A stretch of 64,000 bases of DNA from JALEFZ01 sp039817415 (GTDB lineage Bacteria; Bacteroidota; Bacteroidia; J057), in assembly GCA_039817415.1 (NCBI GenBank), contig JBCBVV010000013.1, forward strand, positions 62,001-126,000, in the 5' to 3' direction. This document shows positions 1 to 8,860 of the stretch, one piece after another; position 1 is the stretch's first letter, and the number at the start of each line of letters is the position of its first letter. The position numbers and the translations under genes are program-made. Below the pieces are notes generated by a model. That model saw only the letters and a list, made by a program, of their open reading frames with translations, searched no databases and was not told the origin of the DNA.

Positions 1-1350
1 CTCGATTTTATGGTCAGTTTGATCGAACTCAATCCCTTGGTTCGGTATATATTCTATAGCTTTCAATCTCGTGCAGAAAGTAAGCGCATAGATTACCAAC
101 TGTTTTTACCTGAAACCAATCCGTCGATCTATTTAGACGAAGAAAAGTTTAGACAAATTCTAGATAATCTCCTCTCCAATGGCTGTAAATTTGTACCTGA
201 AGGGGGCAAGCTTTGGGTAAAGGTGGAGGAACAAGAAAGGGAAGTTATTATTAAGGTGGAGGATACGGGACCTGGCTTGACCGATTTTGAAGCAGAACAT
301 GTGTTTGATCCGTACTACCAAACACCAGGCTCTCAGCTTCCCGATGAAGCAGGAACTGGAATAGGGTTAGCTTTGAGCAAGGAATTGGCCGAACTTCATC
401 AGGGCTCACTTACAGTTACCTCTCAAAAAGGAGTTGGCTCAACATTCCTTTTGGCCTTGCCAAAGGGGAAGGAACACCTATCGGATGAACAACTTCGCAT
501 GGTAGCGGGCTCTAAAATCATCCAACAGAGTCAATTTCAAGTCGAACCTATTACATCCGATAGGCCAGCAATTGACCCAGTTCAGTCATCGAGTGATTTA
601 CCCTTGGTTTTGGTCGCAGAAGATGTTCCAGATATGCAGCTATATCTCCGTTCTGTTTTGCAGGGTGAGTATGAACTCATGATAGCCTCTGATGGAGTGG
701 AAGCCTTAGAAATGGCCAAAGCTAAAACGCCCGATATCGTTATTGCCGATATCATGATGCCTAGAATGGACGGGATGGAGTTTGTAGAAAACCTGAAATC
801 AAGTCATCAGACAGATCATATCCCCGTCATATTCCTTTCCGCCAAATCCACGAAAGAAGATCGCCTTGAAGGGTGGAAACGGGAGACCTTTGCTTTTTTA
901 GAAAAACCCTTCAATCCGCAGGAATTATTGTTAGTGGTACAATCTGCCTTAAAAATGCAAAGAAATATGCAGGTGAGATTCCAGGGAGAAAGTATCTTGA
1001 AACCAACAGCAGTAGCAGTAAATTCAAGAGAGTCTCAATTTTTAGAAAAGCTCACTAATTTTCTTGAAAATCAATTAGATAAGCCTGACTTATCCATCGA
1101 AATCTTAGCAGATGAAATGTCTTTGAGTCGCTCCCAACTGAGTAGGAAGCTTAAAGCACTTACAGGGACTACCCCAACTATGTTTGTCCGGAATTTTCGA
1201 ATGCAGCGTGCTAAACAACTATTAGAGAATGATTTTGGGAATGTCTCTGAAGTGGCAGATGCAGTAGGAATATCTTCACCAGCCTATTTTTCAAGGGTGT
1301 TTACGGAGACATTTGGAAAACCACCTTCAGATTATTTGAAAAATAAATAG
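1..1350 (+). CDS. Hybrid two-component regulator (histidine kinase ATPase - receiver - AraC HTH), 5' truncated by window
   Basis: The frame is open from base 1, and alignment to the paralogue at 1453 shows that the sensor part and the HisKA helix lie outside the window, so the ATG at base 10 is internal. Domains by codon: HATPase about 30-155 with N-box (DNLLSNG), G1 (DTGPGL) and G2 (GTGIGLAL); receiver about 200-315 with acidic pair AED, phosphoacceptor Asp at codon 250 (IADIMMPRMDG) and Lys in EKPF; AraC-type HTH about 350-449. It is a one-chain Bacteroidota HTCC regulator expected to bind DNA through its C-terminus. No target gene is obvious beside it. The kinase and receiver hallmarks are intact, so it looks functional. 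Confidence 0.93.
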   Translation, partial: LDFMVSLIELNPLVRYIFYSFQSRAESKRIDYQLFLPETNPSIYLDEEKFRQILDNLLSNGCKFVPEGGKLWVKVEEQEREVIIKVEDTGPGLTDFEAEHVFDPYYQTPGSQLPDEAGTGIGLALSKELAELHQGSLTVTSQKGVGSTFLLALPKGKEHLSDEQLRMVAGSKIIQQSQFQVEPITSDRPAIDPVQSSSDLPLVLVAEDVPDMQLYLRSVLQGEYELMIASDGVEALEMAKAKTPDIVIADIMMPRMDGMEFVENLKSSHQTDHIPVIFLSAKSTKEDRLEGWKRETFAFLEKPFNPQELLLVVQSALKMQRNMQVRFQGESILKPTAVAVNSRESQFLEKLTNFLENQLDKPDLSIEILADEMSLSRSQLSRKLKALTGTTPTMFVRNFRMQRAKQLLENDFGNVSEVADAVGISSPAYFSRVFTETFGKPPSDYLKNK

Positions 1351-1452
1351 CTCAATAGCAACAATATGTTAGGCAGCTTATAGTAATTTCCTTATTTTTA
1401 GGTCGTTACCATTTCCCACCCCTGACAACAGACCCTAACCCCTAAGCGTCTT

Positions 1453-4400
1453 ATGGGACACTTGTGTAATAAAACTAATCCGCTCTGGCTCTTCATCTTT
1501 ATTCTTTTTTGTACACTTCCTGCTTGGTCTCAGAATACCAATCAGGATAACGCTCTAATCAGGGAAAGAGATAGCCTAATGGAGCTTGTAAACAACCTAT
1601 CTGGTGAGGAATTGGTAGAGGCCTACCATCAGCTTGCCTCCAATTATGCAGTTCCTTTAGCCGATGCGGACAGTTTTTGCCTTCTAGGAATTGAACTTGC
1701 TGACCAACTCAACTATTCCACTGGGCAAATGAAGTGCTACTACCTCTCTGGTCATTTGGCCTTTGAGGGAGCCAATTATGAAGCAGCTATTCCTCGCTAT
1801 GTTAGAGGCCAAGAAATTGCTAAAAAGGTTTCAGATTTTAAGAACGTCAAGAAGGGATATGAGTTCCTTTCCAATAATTATTATTTCCTCCAATGGTATG
1901 ATAGTGCCTTATCTGTCGCCAAAGAAGGGCGCTCTTGGTGCATAAGCCAACCGAAAATTGACTCCACATTTTTGGCACTTATGTATTCTAGTGAAGGTCT
2001 CTATTACATGATAAAAAGCAATACCAGATCTGCCGTGAAGGCTTACCTAAATGCCATCGAAATATTAGAGCTTCTAGGGGATAAGGATAATCTGGCTAGA
2101 AAATATGCAGATTTAGCGGTAGCCGTGGAGAGGAATGGAAACCTCGAAGATGCTTCGAAATATTTCAAGCTTTCTGTAAAGACATTTGAGGAAATTGATC
2201 AACCAGTCCAATATGAGATTGCCCTGACCAACTATTCCATCATGTATAAAAATGCGGGTAAAGTTGATTCCGCTTTGTGGTTGCTGGATAAAGGCTTAGA
2301 ACAATTGGATTATGCCATAGAGACAGGAAAGTTGGCGGCCAATAGACGGCATGAATATTTATTTCCCTTGTTGATGAATCAGCTTGAAAATAATTTCCTG
2401 AAGGGAAATGACGTAAAAGCAGAGGAAATTCTCTCTCAAATACAAGCACTTTCCCGTTCCAAATTAACAGAATATGAAACGGCTAACCTCCTCCATATGG
2501 AGGCTATTTATTTCCAAAGGAAAGGCAATTATGAAGAAGCTAGAAGGAAATCTGACTCTGCCATTGTCATGATGAAAAAATTGGACATCAAGGATGATTT
2601 GAAAGATATCCTGACGGATAGAGTAAAGCTCGAAAGGGAAATAGGAGCTTTTCAACAAGCTGTTGAATTTCAAGCAGAAGTCCTGGCCTTGTCTGATACT
2701 TTGAATGAATTGATGCTAAGCTCCTTGAATAAGGAACTCCTCCTCGAATTCGAAACGGAGAAAAAACAGGAATTGATTAATAATTTGAAGGAGGAAAATC
2801 TCAAGGCGACAAATAGAAGAAACATCCTTACAGCAGGTATGATCATTTTCCTGATTCTAGGGATTGCAGGAACAATCATTTTTCGTCAGCGGATCCAAAA
2901 AGAACAAGAATTACTCGCTCAGGAAAGGGAATTGGACCAAATCAAAGGAAGATTTTTTACCCAATTATCGCACGAACTTAGAACACCTTTAACGCTCATT
3001 CTGGGTCCGCTGAAACAGCTCCTTGCTCGGAAGGAAAAACATCCTGATGAGAAGGAATTGAAAATGATGGAGAGAAATGCCAACCGTTTGCTTCACCTCG
3101 TCAATCAAGTCATGGACCTGTCCAAATTACAATCAGGTAAACTGGAATTGAAGGCAAGTCCTCAGGAACTGAAACCATTGATGGGCTATATTTATTCCTC
3201 CTTTGAATCCAGGACAGCTTCAAAAAATATAGATTATAGCCTCGAATTTGAAGCCGAATCCATTCAACTGTTTTTGGATGAAGATAAGTTTCAAACCATC
3301 ATGGATAATCTACTTTCCAATGGTTGCAAATTTGTCCCACAGAATGGCGAATTGACAATCAAGGTAACTGATCATCATAACAAGGTTCAGATTGATGTAA
3401 TGGATAATGGTCCTGGTCTGTCTCCCCTTGAAATGGAATATATCTTTGATCCTTACTATCAGGTAGAGGATCATCAGCAAACGGATCAGGCAGGATCTGG
3501 AATTGGCTTGGCCTTGGCCAAAGAACTAACAGAACTTCATGGTGGAATGATCAAAGTATTCAGTGTAAAAGGGGAGGGGAGTACCTTTCAACTAACCTTC
3601 TTGAAAGGGAAAGAACACCTGAAGCCCGCTCAGATTTTTATGGGGATCAAAAGTAGGAAGGAACAAAATTCCTTGAAGGATCTGAAAGAGGCAGAAGAAG
3701 AACTGACTGTGGACCATGAGGAATCGAAGGAAAATCTACCTTTAGTTCTTATTGCTGAAGATGTAAAGGACATGCAATCCTACATTTACAGTGTACTGGA
3801 AGGAAAGTATAGGATTAAGATTGCGGATGATGGTGCAGATGCTTTCGAATGGGCTAAAAAGCTAATTCCTGATGTCGTCATCGCTGATGTTATGATGCCA
3901 CGTATGGATGGAATGCAGTTTGCTGAGAAACTGAAAGCCCATCCTCAGACGGATCATATCCCACTGATATTCCTTTCTGCAAAATCATCACAGGAAGACA
4001 GAAATGAAGGCTGGAAAAATGAAGCATTTTCTTTTCTTAGCAAGCCTTTTAATCCTCAAGAATTGATCCTTGTCATTGAAAGTGCCTTGAAACTCCAGCA
4101 GAAAATGCAGGCGAGATTCCAAGGTAAGCTTATCCTTTCTCCAGAAGAAGTGGCAGTTAATTCACAAGAATCGACCTTTCTCAATAAGTTAAAAGCGTAT
4201 TTAGAAGATCAAATTGATAATTCTGAGCTGAATGTAGAAGATTTAGCTTCTGAAATGGCCATGAGCAAAACTCAGTTAAATAGAAAACTCAAGGCGATTA
4301 GTGGGAAGAGTCCAGCTCAGTTTATTCGAGCATTTAGACTAGAGAGAGCAAGACAACTTCTCAAAGATGGCTACGGTAATGTATCCGAAGTTTCAGATGC

Positions 4401-4491
4401 GGTTGGCTTTTCTTCCGTTGCCTATTTTTCAAGGATCTTTTCAGAGGAGTTCAATATGTCTCCTTCTTCTTGGCTTAAGACTTTGAGTTAA
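1453..4491 (+). CDS. Hybrid two-component system: TPR sensor, histidine kinase, receiver, AraC HTH
   Basis: This 1012-residue protein has an N-terminal signal sequence (LFIFILFCTLPAWSQ), TPR-like helical repeats (about 60-430) expected in the periplasm, a single membrane span at about 458-478, a coiled linker, HisKA with His507 (SHELRTPL), HATPase (N-box DNLLSNG, DNGPGL, GSGIGLAL), a receiver with Asp812 (IADVMMPRMDG) and a C-terminal AraC HTH. The sensor is TPR-based, not the Y_Y_Y/beta-propeller type typical of polysaccharide-utilisation HTCCs, so the signal is probably not a glycan; that is inference. It follows its paralogue by about 100 bp and the two are very similar from the ATPase onward, which implies tandem duplication. 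A terminator follows at 4529. Confidence 0.95.
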   Translation: MGHLCNKTNPLWLFIFILFCTLPAWSQNTNQDNALIRERDSLMELVNNLSGEELVEAYHQLASNYAVPLADADSFCLLGIELADQLNYSTGQMKCYYLSGHLAFEGANYEAAIPRYVRGQEIAKKVSDFKNVKKGYEFLSNNYYFLQWYDSALSVAKEGRSWCISQPKIDSTFLALMYSSEGLYYMIKSNTRSAVKAYLNAIEILELLGDKDNLARKYADLAVAVERNGNLEDASKYFKLSVKTFEEIDQPVQYEIALTNYSIMYKNAGKVDSALWLLDKGLEQLDYAIETGKLAANRRHEYLFPLLMNQLENNFLKGNDVKAEEILSQIQALSRSKLTEYETANLLHMEAIYFQRKGNYEEARRKSDSAIVMMKKLDIKDDLKDILTDRVKLEREIGAFQQAVEFQAEVLALSDTLNELMLSSLNKELLLEFETEKKQELINNLKEENLKATNRRNILTAGMIIFLILGIAGTIIFRQRIQKEQELLAQERELDQIKGRFFTQLSHELRTPLTLILGPLKQLLARKEKHPDEKELKMMERNANRLLHLVNQVMDLSKLQSGKLELKASPQELKPLMGYIYSSFESRTASKNIDYSLEFEAESIQLFLDEDKFQTIMDNLLSNGCKFVPQNGELTIKVTDHHNKVQIDVMDNGPGLSPLEMEYIFDPYYQVEDHQQTDQAGSGIGLALAKELTELHGGMIKVFSVKGEGSTFQLTFLKGKEHLKPAQIFMGIKSRKEQNSLKDLKEAEEELTVDHEESKENLPLVLIAEDVKDMQSYIYSVLEGKYRIKIADDGADAFEWAKKLIPDVVIADVMMPRMDGMQFAEKLKAHPQTDHIPLIFLSAKSSQEDRNEGWKNEAFSFLSKPFNPQELILVIESALKLQQKMQARFQGKLILSPEEVAVNSQESTFLNKLKAYLEDQIDNSELNVEDLASEMAMSKTQLNRKLKAISGKSPAQFIRAFRLERARQLLKDGYGNVSEVSDAVGFSSVAYFSRIFSEEFNMSPSSWLKTLS

Positions 4492-4528
4492 GCCCTCGTT
4501 CGTCAAATTGGTTCAAATCGTCAAAAAT

Positions 4529-4570
4529 CAGCCCCAAAATTGTAAACAAGCAATGTTGGGGCTGGCTTTT
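4529..4570 (+). terminator. Rho-independent-type terminator after the hybrid regulator
   Basis: Perfect 9-bp stem CAGCCCCAA (4529-4537) / TTGGGGCTG (4556-4564) with an 18-nt loop, followed by GCTTTT. It lies 38 bp after the stop of the 1453 gene. Confidence 0.75.
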
Positions 4571-4840
4571 GACCATAATTTGGTTCAATAATCCAAGGAT
4601 TTGGTTCAAAATCAAAAGTGAAAGTGCCAGAAAATGTGGAGTATTGAAGTGTTGATCGAAACTAGATCAGTATACATTAACCAGCACCTAATTTTCGTCC
4701 ATATCATCACTTGTCATGCGGATTGTTTCTGCTAGCCAGGAACTCTCCCAGACAAGGAATATGAACGACATGAAACCAAGAAACAAATTTGTTCCAATAC
4801 GCTCTTTTACTCTTTAGCTTCTCATCCTAGTTTGTACCTG

Positions 4841-5059
4841 TAACATGGGAAGCATATAAAGAGTCGGGGATTCAGTCTGAATTCGAAACCTGGATCGATC
4901 TGATTTTCCCCGAAACTTATGCCTGAAAAGGCCCTAAAGCTTACCGTATTTCTTCAGGGGGTAACAGTCGAAAGACTGGGAATATGGTACTAAGGCTATC
5001 CACTTGTTTGGGAAACGCCTATTTGATTTTCCTGCGCCGAGAGGCGCAGGATTTTTTTT
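4841..5059 (+). ncRNA. Candidate structured small RNA ending in a strong terminator
   Basis: No convincing coding frame occupies this interval, but several helices can be drawn. CGGGGA (4865-4870) pairs with TCCCCG (4907-4912), with TCAG/CTGA stacked inside. TACCGTATT (4942-4950) pairs with AATATGGTA (4981-4989, one G-U) and encloses CAGTC-GAAA-GACTG (4965-4978), a GNRA tetraloop hairpin. GTTT-GGG-AAAC lies at 5006-5016. A strong terminator with its U-run on the plus strand sits at 5031-5059 although no plus-strand gene ends there; the neighbour on that side is on the minus strand. A TAG-TTTG promoter-like box at 4828-4834 would start a transcript near 4841. The length resembles 6S RNA but I cannot assign a family; tmRNA, RNase P and SRP hallmarks are absent. 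The 4571-4827 stretch upstream holds only a 12-bp palindrome AACAAATTTGTT near 4784-4795. Confidence 0.45.
5031..5059 (+). terminator. Strong terminator on plus strand
   Basis: Stem CCTGCGCC (5031-5038) / GGCGCAGG (5043-5050) with loop GAGA, followed by A and eight T. The T-run is only on the plus strand, so it ends a plus-strand transcript (the RNA candidate), not the minus-strand TPM gene. Confidence 0.85.
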
Positions 5060-5073
5060 GTTATTCGTTATCT

Positions 5074-5886
5074 TTACCAACCTCCAGAAGCTCCACCACC
5101 ACCAAAGTCTCCTCCTCCAAAGCCTCCAAAGCTTCCTCCATCAAAACCACCACCGGAGAATCCTCCTCCGCTTGATCCGCCACCATAACCACCACCCCAG
5201 TAGGTAGGGCCCCAGTACCAGCCTCCGCCGCCATAACCACCTCCTCTGCCACGACCACCATTGCCTCGGTTGATGAGGGTAATGAAGATGATCATGATGA
5301 TGACCGGTAGGATAAAGGTGAAGAAACTATCCTCTGAACTTGTTGAGCGTCTGTTTTGATAATAACGCCTTTGCATGGCTTCGTCTATCTCTCCTTTAGC
5401 AGCCTTTGTTAAAACACTGACTCCTCGAGAGATTCCCACATAATAATTCCCTTCTCTAAATGAAGGGCGAATGTCTTTGTCAATAACATTGTACGCCACA
5501 ATATCTGGTATGGCTCCTTCAAGTCCGTATCCTACTTCTATGACCATTCTACGGGCATTCATGTAGATGGCCAAGACTACTCCATTGTCTTGCCCTTTTT
5601 GTCCGACACCCCATTCTCTGGCCAAGTCTCCGGTAAAGGTTCTTTCTTCAGCACCGTCTGGAAGATCCATGGTGACTACCACGATTTCATTGCTAGTTGC
5701 CTCCGCAAATTGGGTGAGGTATTGTTCTAGTCTGCTCTCTTCCTGTAGAGTAAGGATATCAGAATAGTCATTCACAAAGCCCTTAAACGCCGGAATGTTT
5801 GATTGTCCCACAAGTCCAAGGGACATGAAGAGCCCCACAAGAAGAAGCCCTGTTTTAGCCAAAAGATATTTCATCCGGTAATTCAT
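5074..5886 (-). CDS. TPM-domain membrane protein with glycine-rich tail
   Basis: Signal peptide (about 1-28), TPM domain (DUF477; about 34-155, FKGFVNDYSDIL ... EIVVVTMD ... GVGQKGQDNG), a hydrophobic span near 187-206 and a Gly/Ser-rich tail of about 60 residues ending in ASGGW. TPM proteins sit in the envelope with the domain outside the cytoplasm; they are linked to photosystem repair in plants and accompany LemA in Bacteroidota, but their biochemical role is not settled. An AGGAGG precedes ATGs at 5892 and 5886; I chose 5886 (270 aa) for its longer spacing, although 5904, 5892 and 5874 are also possible. The start overlaps the end of the upstream TPM gene, so translation is probably coupled. 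Last gene of a minus-strand lemA cluster. Confidence 0.9.
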   Translation of the reverse strand: MNYRMKYLLAKTGLLLVGLFMSLGLVGQSNIPAFKGFVNDYSDILTLQEESRLEQYLTQFAEATSNEIVVVTMDLPDGAEERTFTGDLAREWGVGQKGQDNGVVLAIYMNARRMVIEVGYGLEGAIPDIVAYNVIDKDIRPSFREGNYYVGISRGVSVLTKAAKGEIDEAMQRRYYQNRRSTSSEDSFFTFILPVIIMIIFITLINRGNGGRGRGGGYGGGGWYWGPTYWGGGYGGGSSGGGFSGGGFDGGSFGGFGGGDFGGGGASGGW

Positions 5887-6310
5887 TTTCATCGTCCTCC
5901 TCATATGGAAAATATTCCCTCAATTTATCTCCGATCAAGCCAACTGCTGTGATCAGCCCTGCAACGTGTTGTTTACTTTTAAACGCTGATGATAAGGCAC
6001 TAGCCATCTCATCCCAGAAGTCATCTGGTACTGCCTTGTTGATTCCTTCATCGGCCACGATAGAAAACTTACGATCTCTAATGGCTAGATAAATCAACAC
6101 GCCATTTCTTTGCTCAGTTTGGAACATGTCTAGTTCCTCAAAAACTTCCCAGGCTCGCTTTTCAGTTTCCTTTTTAGCCCTTGATTCTAGATGAATGCGA
6201 ATCTCTCCGGAAGTTTTCCTTTCCGCTTCCTTAATGGCCATCACGATGTCATGGTCTTCTTCCTCGGTGAAGAATGAATCCGAAAGGGGTTGTAGGAATT
6301 TAAATGTCAT
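5855..6310 (-). CDS. Small TPM-domain protein without signal peptide
   Basis: This 151-residue protein is essentially a single TPM domain (TSGEIRIHLESR, QRNGVLIYLAIRDRKFSIVADEGI) with an acidic C-terminus. It has neither signal peptide nor membrane span, so it should be cytoplasmic, unlike its partner downstream. Start 6310 was chosen because the earlier ATG (6334) lies inside the 6325-6345 stem-loop. Its 3' end overlaps the start region of the next TPM gene by 32 bp, and lemA lies 41 bp upstream. The lemA-TPM-TPM order is a known Bacteroidota arrangement. The exact function is unknown. Confidence 0.88.
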   Translation of the reverse strand: MTFKFLQPLSDSFFTEEEDHDIVMAIKEAERKTSGEIRIHLESRAKKETEKRAWEVFEELDMFQTEQRNGVLIYLAIRDRKFSIVADEGINKAVPDDFWDEMASALSSAFKSKQHVAGLITAVGLIGDKLREYFPYEEDDENELPDEISFG

Positions 6311-6324
6311 AATTGGGGAGATGG

Positions 6325-6345
6325 GCCCAACCATTCAGGTTGGGC
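6325..6345 (-). promoter_or_regulatory. Intercistronic stem-loop between lemA and TPM genes
   Basis: Perfect 8-bp stem GCCCAACC (6325-6332) / GGTTGGGC (6338-6345) with a 5-nt loop and no T-run. It sits between lemA and the small TPM gene, so it is more likely an mRNA-stability or partial-termination hairpin than a full terminator. Confidence 0.5.
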
Positions 6346-6351
6346 TATGTA

Positions 6352-6945
6352 TTAATTGTTAAAATTCACTTGGGGAGCATTTTCTGTCCCAGGCTGAGAC
6401 TCGAAATAGGCCTTCTCCTCAAAGCCACCAAAGCCAGCCCATATGCTATTAGGTAACTTCTTGATATAGCCATTATAAAGTTTGGCCTTTTCATTGAACT
6501 TTCTTCTTTCCGTATTGATGCGGTTTTCGGTTCCCTCCAATTGGATGGCTAGTTGTTCAAAGTTTTTGTTCGATTTAAGATCAGGATATCTTTCCTGTAT
6601 TGCGATTAGCCTTGAAAGAGCGCCAGATAGTTCACCCTGAAGCTCAGAAAACTTCTGTAAGGCAGCAGGATCGTTCAAGACACTTTTGTCAATGGTAAAA
6701 TTAGCTACGTTGGAACGAGCAGCTGCAATCTGGGTAAAGATGTCTTTTTCTGTAGCTGCAGCAGCCTTGGCGGTCTCCACTAAATTTGGAATGAGATCAG
6801 CTCTACGTTGATAAGAGGTTTGTACGTTACCCCATTGGGCTTCAACCTCTTCGTTTAAGTTGACCATTTCATTGTAGCTGCCCAAGTAAGAGCAACCGCC
6901 CATGATGGCTGCCAAAAGTAGAATGATAACGAGAATTCTTCCCAT
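6352..6945 (-). CDS. lemA: LemA family lipoprotein
   Basis: LemA-domain protein of 197 residues, the usual length. The N-terminus (MGRILVIILLLAAIMGGC) is a lipoprotein signal ending in a lipobox-like IMGGC, followed by the diagnostic YNEMVNLNEEVEAQWGNVQ and ADLIPNLVE segments of the long helical LemA fold. Start 6945 was chosen because the 24-residue extension from 7017 would precede the signal sequence. LemA is an envelope protein of poorly defined function that commonly accompanies TPM proteins, as here. It is in the same direction as the deacetylase upstream (98 bp). Confidence 0.93.
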   Translation of the reverse strand: MGRILVIILLLAAIMGGCSYLGSYNEMVNLNEEVEAQWGNVQTSYQRRADLIPNLVETAKAAAATEKDIFTQIAAARSNVANFTIDKSVLNDPAALQKFSELQGELSGALSRLIAIQERYPDLKSNKNFEQLAIQLEGTENRINTERRKFNEKAKLYNGYIKKLPNSIWAGFGGFEEKAYFESQPGTENAPQVNFNN

Positions 6946-7043
6946 GATAAATTGTTGATTCGAGTTGTAAATGTTTTTTCGGATGTAGGAGGAAATTTCC
7001 TGATCCAGCTTTGTCATGGAATATACTTTTTTTTGAACTAGTC

Positions 7044-7946
7044 TTAAAAGTATATATCCTGTGCCAACCTGAAGGTATTACAATGTGCTTCGATGATATC
7101 TCTTAATTGGTGAGAGTACCCACCTCCGAGAGAAATCGCCACTGGAATGTCATTTTTTTTACAGCTTTCCAGCACAAATCGATCGCGCTCTTTACATCCT
7201 TGCCTGCTTACTCCTAATCTTCCGAGTTTGTCTGTTTCCAGAATATCCACACCGGACAAGTAAAAGATGAAGTCAGGTTCTACTTGGTCGATCAATTGGG
7301 GTAAAATATTGTACAACTTCGCAAGATAGACCTCATCTGTACATCCCACCTCAAGCCCAATATCGAGGTCCGATTGCTCTTTCTGAAGAGGATAATTCGC
7401 CTCACAATGCATGCTGAAGGTAAACACACGAGGATCGTTTCTGAATATCTCTGCTGTACCATTCCCTTGGTGGACATCAAGATCAACCACCAGAACTTTG
7501 TTGATTTCTCCTTTCAGAAGTAAGTAATTGGCAGCAATCGCGATATCATTCAGTAAACAAAATCCTTCCCCACGATCGGTAAAGGCGTGGTGGGTTCCGC
7601 CTGCCCCATTGATGGCCACTCCATATTGCTGGGCAAAGCGTACATTTTGGATGGTACCATCTGGGATGGTTCTGCCTCTTAAGACCAACTGTTGTGAAAA
7701 AGGGAAGCCCGTTTTTCTAATTTCCCTTGCTGTGAGCAAACCAGATTTTAACTTTTCCCAATAATCCTCTTTATGGGTAAGCAATATGGTGGACTCTTCG
7801 ATCGTCTGTGGAGTATACAAGTTGTCTTCTGTGATAGTCCCTTCGTAGATCAATTGTTCTGGAATCAAATCATATTTCTCCATAGGGAACCTATGATTTT
7901 CAGGAAGAGGGTGTTTATACAAGGGAGACCAACTTATTTTTAGCAA
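7044..7946 (-). CDS. Histone-deacetylase-family (AcuC-like) deacetylase
   Basis: Zn-dependent HDAC superfamily protein of 300 residues. Family motifs: GGTHHAFTDRGEGFCLLND (paired His), VDLDVHQGNG (Asp-x-His metal ligands) and SGVDILETDKLGRLG (Asp ligand). It is a cytoplasmic amidohydrolase that removes acetyl or other acyl groups from lysine or small amines; the substrate is unknown. The start is TTG at 7946: a stop codon lies two codons upstream, and the N-terminus ISWSPLYKHPLPENHRFP is the family's typical beginning, so the later ATG at 7883 would remove conserved sequence. It is the first gene of the minus-strand lemA cluster. Confidence 0.93.
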   Translation of the reverse strand: MLKISWSPLYKHPLPENHRFPMEKYDLIPEQLIYEGTITEDNLYTPQTIEESTILLTHKEDYWEKLKSGLLTAREIRKTGFPFSQQLVLRGRTIPDGTIQNVRFAQQYGVAINGAGGTHHAFTDRGEGFCLLNDIAIAANYLLLKGEINKVLVVDLDVHQGNGTAEIFRNDPRVFTFSMHCEANYPLQKEQSDLDIGLEVGCTDEVYLAKLYNILPQLIDQVEPDFIFYLSGVDILETDKLGRLGVSRQGCKERDRFVLESCKKNDIPVAISLGGGYSHQLRDIIEAHCNTFRLAQDIYF

Positions 7947-8048
7947 TCGTTAAAGGATTAGTCGTGGTGTAAGAAATTTATTCTTCTTGAATAGGGGAAA
8001 ATGAAGAATTTTAACCTCGATTTCCAACAAACTGTTTTTAATGTTATC

Positions 8049-8071
8049 TTTTAACAGTCAGTTTGTTAAAA
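8049..8071. promoter_or_regulatory. Inverted repeat upstream of the DUF2807 gene
   Basis: Perfect 8-bp arms TTTTAACA (8049-8056) and TGTTAAAA (8064-8071) around GTCAGTT, 39 bp before the ATG at 8110 in the divergent intergenic region. The position suits an operator; a TCAGTTTG sequence inside it is one mismatch from the -7 consensus. Confidence 0.4.
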
Positions 8072-8109
8072 TCTGAAAACCCATTTTTTGATCCCATATA
8101 AAACCAAAG

Positions 8110-8838
8110 ATGAGAAAATTCTTCCGTATCCTATTTTATGTAGCCCTTGTGGGGGGTGCCTTTGTGTTCTTCACCAACCGATTTGAGCAGAAGAATGCAG
8201 TACCTGGGGAAGACGAAAGAAGTATGGCCGACTTCCATGGCATTGATGTACATGGAGCCTTCGATATTTCGTTCACACCAGGCAAAAAATACAATCTCCA
8301 TATCACTTCTAGTAACATAGAAGCGATCGAGGATATCAAGTCAGAAGTAAAGAATGGAATCCTTCATCTTTCGCAGGAGGGAAAAATCTTTGGATTTCGT
8401 CATGCAAAAATAAATGTAGAAGTATCCGGACCTACCCTTGATTGGCTTAACATGAGTGGTGCATCGAACTTTACTACCCTTAGCCCTATAGAAACGGAGA
8501 AGTTATTGTTAAACCTCAGCGGAGCTGGGAATGTACATATTGAAGGAGATATTGATGTGTTGACAGGAAGAGTCAGTGGAGCAGGAAACATCGCCTTCAA
8601 GGGAGAAGGAGAAACAGCATTTTTTGATCTGTCTGGTATCGGGAACATAGATGCAGCTCATTTTGAAGCTGATCAGGTAAGAGTTAGTGTGAGTGGTGCA
8701 GGGAATGCAAGTGTGAAAGTAAATGAAAAATTGGATGCCTCAGTGAGTGGTGCAGGGAATGTATATTATACAGGAAATGTTCCTGATAGAAATGTGAGCA
8801 AAAGTGCCTCAGGAATGGGTTCGGTAAGAAGAAAATAA
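8110..8838 (+). CDS. DUF2807 (head GIN domain) envelope protein
   Basis: A 242-residue protein with an N-terminal hydrophobic anchor (ILFYVALVGGAFVFF) and then a DUF2807 domain: repeated beta-strands with the recurring core (V/N)SGAGN, seen as MSGASN, LSGAGNVHIEG, VSGAGNIAFKG, LSGIGNIDA, VSGAGNASV, VSGAGNVYY. These repeats form a right-handed beta-helix found in many Bacteroidota surface or periplasmic proteins; the family is named 'putative auto-transporter adhesin' but has no defined biochemical function. It is a single gene with its own terminator. Confidence 0.9.
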   Translation: MRKFFRILFYVALVGGAFVFFTNRFEQKNAVPGEDERSMADFHGIDVHGAFDISFTPGKKYNLHITSSNIEAIEDIKSEVKNGILHLSQEGKIFGFRHAKINVEVSGPTLDWLNMSGASNFTTLSPIETEKLLLNLSGAGNVHIEGDIDVLTGRVSGAGNIAFKGEGETAFFDLSGIGNIDAAHFEADQVRVSVSGAGNASVKVNEKLDASVSGAGNVYYTGNVPDRNVSKSASGMGSVRRK

Positions 8839-8860
8839 AGCTAAGATATACGCTATCAAA

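Noticed and set aside
4841..5059. Assignment of the structured region to tmRNA, RNase P or SRP RNA
   Set aside because: The CCA/tag elements of tmRNA, the conserved core of RNase P and the GGAA/GNRA asymmetric loop of SRP RNA were not found.
4984..5261. Several frames in both strands near the TPM gene tail
   Set aside because: They mirror the low-complexity glycine-rich tail of the TPM gene and one crosses the 5031-5059 terminator.
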